Assembly: GCA_017461685.1 (NCBI GenBank)
Contig: JAFTXF010000131.1
Location: 1 to 8,746, forward strand
Source of the DNA: Lachnospiraceae bacterium
GTDB taxonomy: Bacteria; Bacillota; Clostridia; Lachnospirales; Lachnospiraceae
DNA length: 8,746 nt
Direction of reading: 5' to 3'
In this document: positions 6,351-8,746 of the stretch, one piece after another
Layout of the letters: every line of letters begins with the position of its first letter
Position numbering within the stretch: the first letter of the stretch is position 1
Notes under the pieces: model-generated
Database searches by the model: none
Seen by the model: only the letters and a program-made list of their open reading frames with translations
Told to the model about the DNA's origin: nothing
Translations under genes and position numbers: made by a program

Positions 6351-6640
6351 GAAAAAATAAAACGCGGATTACCACCTCTATACAATAGAGACGAAATAAT
6401 CCGCGGTTCCACTCTAATTAAAGCATATGCTTTCCCTCAATGTGTGTAACGGCACTACCCGTTGCAGGATACTCTCCTTCCCCTGCACAGCTTGCGGGTG
6501 CACTTCACAATTTGCCCTTTAGGATTGCTTTCAGCTGATGACAATCCCTCTCTGAAAAGATGCGCCTTGCTACTCTTCCCGGTCAACGCTTTTGGCCCGG
6601 TCTGACGACCTGTTCTGTGACATGGTCGAAAATAACCATA
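6351..6640 (-). promoter_or_regulatory. T-box riboswitch, tRNA-Cys specific (specifier UGC)
   Basis: The leader between the promoter and cysE has the full T-box plan. A Stem I 5' side carries GGGAAGAGTAGC (AGTA motif). A distal Stem I hairpin GGATTG...CAATCC follows AGAGAG. The specifier region GTGAAGTGCACC places UGC (Cys) at 6500-6502, followed by the usual A. Further downstream come AACGG/CCGTT and AAAGC/GCTTT stems, then the T-box core AGAGTGGAACCGCGG at 6401-6415. The bulge UGGA is complementary to a tRNA 3' end UCCA, fitting tRNA-Cys with discriminator U. Uncharged tRNA-Cys should stabilise the antiterminator and let transcription enter cysE. Identification is firm; the exact 5' end is estimated from the promoter. 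Confidence 0.95.
6352..6405 (-). terminator. T-box conditional terminator before cysE
   Basis: CGCGGATTA (5' arm, 6397-6405) pairs perfectly with TAATCCGCG (6363-6371), with an inner CTCTA/TAGAG hairpin. It is followed by TTTTATTTTTT on the transcript. The 5' arm overlaps the T-box core, so it competes with the antiterminator. Confidence 0.92.
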
Positions 6641-6646
6641 TATAAT

Positions 6647-6675
6647 AGAATATGCGAGAGTCGAATTTTTGTCAA
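6647..6675 (-). promoter_or_regulatory. Promoter of the cysE-cysS-mrnC-rlmB-sigH operon
   Basis: A perfect -35 TTGACA (6670-6675) with a 17-nt spacer and -10 TATTCT (6647-6652) on the minus strand. It lies directly after the terminator of the upstream gene and places the start close to 6640, ahead of the T-box. Confidence 0.7.
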
Positions 6676-6684
6676 GGGATTTTG

Positions 6685-6713
6685 AAAAAACAAGGAGGCA
6701 CTTCGATTCCTCC
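6685..6713 (-). terminator. Intrinsic terminator after the SASA-like gene
   Basis: GGAGG (6709-6713) pairs with CCTCC (6694-6698) around a 10-nt loop with partial inner pairing. It is followed on the transcript by TTGTTTTTT. It isolates the cysE operon from the gpsA-side unit. Confidence 0.75.
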
Positions 6714-6741
6714 GTATTATTCCATAGCCGTTTTAATGCAT

Positions 6742-7482
6742 CTACAGCTTCTCCATCTCCGTCATGCTCACCCCGATAGGACCATTCTGCGTAACTGTCA
6801 TGAGCTTGTTCATCTCACGGTATTTCTCAAAATACCGCAGCCCAAACGTTCTGAGAGACTCGGCATTAAAATGAAGATTATCAGGATTGGCAGTGAGTCC
6901 CTCTGCCGGTACATATCCGATATAATCCTTCTTGGCTGCCATGTTCTTAAGTGCCTCATTTATGTATGGGTAATTCTTCAAATTATCATCTGCTGCGCAA
7001 TCCTTCAAGAAATCTCCCAGCCCACCTACCAGAAACGGTACCTGTGCAAGCTTCAAATCCTTCTTTAAGCTTTCGAAAATGCGGATACACTTTTCTTCAT
7101 AATAAGGATACTTATCCTCTGCACAGTCGCTCTCTCCTTGATGCCACAAAACACCTGCCAAAGTAGAAGTCCTCATGGCAAGGGTAGCCTGATACACCGC
7201 ATGATCATAAAGAAGCCCACCCGGTTGCCACTGATCCAGGGTAGTTCCTCCATCCGCACAGGCAATCAGACCGATATCACTGTTGTATACCTTAGAGCAT
7301 TCATCAGCAAAACTTTCTGCCAGACAAATTCCAGAGAAAGGTCTGTCACCATTCACCGGAACATACAACTCCCGCCAACAACCGTTGCGCAGTACAAACA
7401 GATTCTTATTATTTATAGGCTCCACTTCCCCGACCCCAAATTCAATACCTATATGCAAGAAAGTCCCGTACTGAGTTTTCAA
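6742..7482 (-). pseudogene. Sialate O-acetylesterase-like (SASA domain), N-terminal catalytic block missing
   Basis: The 246-codon frame matches the SASA/SGNH-like esterase family from GEVEPI (about residue 18) onward. It has LRNGCW, SGICLAESFAD (50-60), GLIACADGGTTLDQW (71-85), the WHQGESD block (113-119) and the catalytic Asp-x-x-His as DNLHFN (D201, H204). Intact members begin with a strand followed by GQSNMAGRG, whose serine is the nucleophile. That block is absent, and I found no equivalent in any frame upstream. The frame has no ATG start: it begins at TTG 7480-7482 without a ribosome site, and an in-frame TAG lies just two codons earlier. The first ATG-encoded methionine is at residue 103. 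Deacetylation of sialic acid or of other acetylated sugars would be the family role, but without the serine this copy should be inactive. It lies 41 nt after the gpsA-like gene and is followed by a terminator. A non-catalytic protein remains possible. Confidence 0.65.
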
Positions 7483-7523
7483 AAGCTATAACCGTAAATC
7501 TAATCTCCGCATTTCCAGATAGA

Positions 7524-8746
7524 TTAATTCGCAACAAATTCATTTTTCAAACTTCGGGCAAATAAACTCTTCAATATGCTCTTCGGCTCTTTGCCTTCAT
7601 GTACGATTTGATATACTGCTTCACAAATCGGCAGTTCTACACCATACGCTTTTCCTAATTTACGAATTGCCTTTACTGTATAATATCCCTCCGCAAGTTC
7701 CGTGTATTTCTCTCCTTGCACAATACTCCTGCCAAAGGCCAGATTATGACTATGCTCCGAAAATAAAGTAGCTTCGTAATCTCCCAAATGACACAAACCA
7801 TAAACCGTATCGGCATTACCTCCCATAGCTGCAATCAATCTGGCAATTTCACCGGTACCTCTCGCCATTAAAGCCCCCTTCAACGAAGATAAATCTAACC
7901 CCTCCAACATGCCTGCTGCTACACCAATTACATTTTTGGAAGCCGCTCCGATCTCATTGCCAATTAAATCCGTACCATAATAAAAACGAATCAATTCGCT
8001 GGAAAAGCTGCGTATCAACTCGTCCTTGACCAGCTCTTCATTACTATCAATCACCATGCAATTAGGTACGCCCCTATAAAACTCCTGTACATGTCCCGGC
8101 CCTAACCAAACTGCAATATGATTACTATGCTCCAATGTATCTGATGCAATCTGAGACAATCTGCGCCCGGTTACCACCTCGATTCCTTTCATACATAATA
8201 TAATCGTTTTTCCCTGTATAGATTTCTCTGCCAATTCAGATACTACTTCCTGTAACTTCTGGGCACCAACCGATATCACAATATAATCGTTACAATATAT
8301 GTCCCCATATGTAGTTGTCAGCTGTATCCTTTCCGATAATGTTACATACTGATTTTCCCTCTTTTCCAGCAGTCTTTTCATATGTTCGGACTGTGCTCTG
8401 CCATACAAAGACACCTTGTGTCCTATTTTATCCAAATACCACGCAATAAAACTCCCCCATCTTCCGCATCCGATCACAAATATCTTTTTTGCACTTTTAT
8501 CCTCTCCCGGAAATACAATATCCTTTTGAAACTTTATTTTTGTCAAATCAGCTTTCAAAATATTGTTAATAGAAATCCCGTATATTTCAGACAATTTCAA
8601 TAATATCTCTATGTCCGGAATGGTCATCCCCGTTTCCCATTTTGAAACCGCCTGTCTGGTAACGCCAATGCGAGCTGCCAGTTCATCTTGCGTAATTTTA
8701 TAATATTTCCGAAGTCCTGATAAATACTTACCAATGTCTGCTGCAT
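7524..8746 (-). CDS. gpsA: XRE helix-turn-helix fused to NAD(P)-dependent glycerol-3-phosphate dehydrogenase (GpsA-like), 5' partial
   Basis: The frame is open from the window edge to TAA 7524-7526; 406 residues are visible, and the true start lies just outside. Visible residues 6-63 form a complete Cro/CI HTH: YLSGLRKYYKITQDELAARI, then GVTRQAVSKWETGMTIPD and LLKLSEIYGISINNIL. A linker (about 64-86) leads to a Rossmann dehydrogenase with GCGRWG (92-97), CMKGIE (184-189), LGPGHVQEFYRGVP (214-227), NEIGAASKNVIG with the catalytic Lys (K270), and HLGDYEAT (D322, T326). GpsA reduces dihydroxyacetone phosphate to glycerol-3-phosphate for phospholipid synthesis. The SRN substrate-phosphate motif reads SHN here (H333). 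An internal ATG at 8625-8627 lies after the recognition helix, has no convincing ribosome site, and would cut the HTH in half, so the fused frame is the better model. Alternatives are a dedicated enzyme subfamily with a degenerate HTH, or a DNA-binding sensor of redox or G3P state. Confidence 0.85.
   Translation of the reverse strand, partial: AADIGKYLSGLRKYYKITQDELAARIGVTRQAVSKWETGMTIPDIEILLKLSEIYGISINNILKADLTKIKFQKDIVFPGEDKSAKKIFVIGCGRWGSFIAWYLDKIGHKVSLYGRAQSEHMKRLLEKRENQYVTLSERIQLTTTYGDIYCNDYIVISVGAQKLQEVVSELAEKSIQGKTIILCMKGIEVVTGRRLSQIASDTLEHSNHIAVWLGPGHVQEFYRGVPNCMVIDSNEELVKDELIRSFSSELIRFYYGTDLIGNEIGAASKNVIGVAAGMLEGLDLSSLKGALMARGTGEIARLIAAMGGNADTVYGLCHLGDYEATLFSEHSHNLAFGRSIVQGEKYTELAEGYYTVKAIRKLGKAYGVELPICEAVYQIVHEGKEPKSILKSLFARSLKNEFVAN

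Noticed and set aside
6332..6412. 27-codon upstream extension of CysE
   Set aside because: It is the T-box core and terminator read as protein; the AAGGAG site and family alignment support ATG 6329-6331.
7442..7543. 33-codon frame overlapping the gpsA stop (starts MNLLRINLSG)
   Set aside because: It looks somewhat protein-like and spans the esterase truncation zone, but has no ribosome site and no recognised homology; too short to call.
8630..8746. 39-codon minus-strand frame starting with ATG at the window edge
   Set aside because: It runs out of frame over the HTH of the gpsA fusion and shows no family features; a shadow frame.
1..8746. CRISPR array, tRNA/rRNA genes, insertion sequence or phage genes
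   Set aside because: No spaced direct repeats, tRNA-like folds, transposase motifs or terminal inverted repeats were seen.

Overview
The window looks like chromosomal DNA from a spore-forming member of class Clostridia, most likely Lachnospiraceae. The evidence is strong AGGAGG-type ribosome binding sites, a cysteine T-box leader, the Firmicutes gene order cysE-cysS-mrnC-rlmB-sigH, a SigH-type sporulation sigma factor and an ECF vitamin-transporter S component. The genus cannot be fixed from the sequence alone. All protein genes but one run on the minus strand.

Layout from left to right. Positions 1-560 hold the 5' part of an ECF transporter S component, with its promoter and a leader hairpin/operator-like dyad at 586-653. 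Positions 791-1656 hold a two-gene unit of an unrecognised 141-aa acidic protein followed by an RrF2/IscR-type regulator with three cysteines. A compact divergent promoter region with overlapping -10 boxes (1675-1723) separates this unit from the only plus-strand gene, a shikimate-kinase-like P-loop kinase (1773-2297) that lacks the canonical shikimate-binding arginine. This kinase converges on sigH across a short gap containing a 14-bp tandem repeat.

Positions 2358-6331 are a tight minus-strand operon read as cysE, cysS, mrnC, rlmB, sigH. It starts from a good promoter (6647-6675) and a tRNA-Cys T-box leader with specifier UGC and its own terminator. CysE makes O-acetylserine, the cysteine precursor. 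CysS charges tRNA-Cys, whose uncharged form the T-box reads. MrnC and RlmB act on 23S rRNA, and SigH directs early sporulation genes. yacP, found between rlmB and sigH in Bacillus, is absent. A perfect 13-bp hairpin without a U-tract sits between mrnC and rlmB.

The right end (6742-8746) holds two minus-strand genes. The first is a glycerol-3-phosphate dehydrogenase (GpsA-like) preceded in frame by a complete XRE/Cro-CI helix-turn-helix, an apparent regulator-enzyme fusion whose first residues lie beyond the window edge. The second, 41 nt downstream, is a sialate O-acetylesterase-like (SASA) gene that has lost its N-terminal catalytic-serine block and is probably a relic; it is followed by an intrinsic terminator. 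The HTH-GpsA fusion is the most unusual item in the window.
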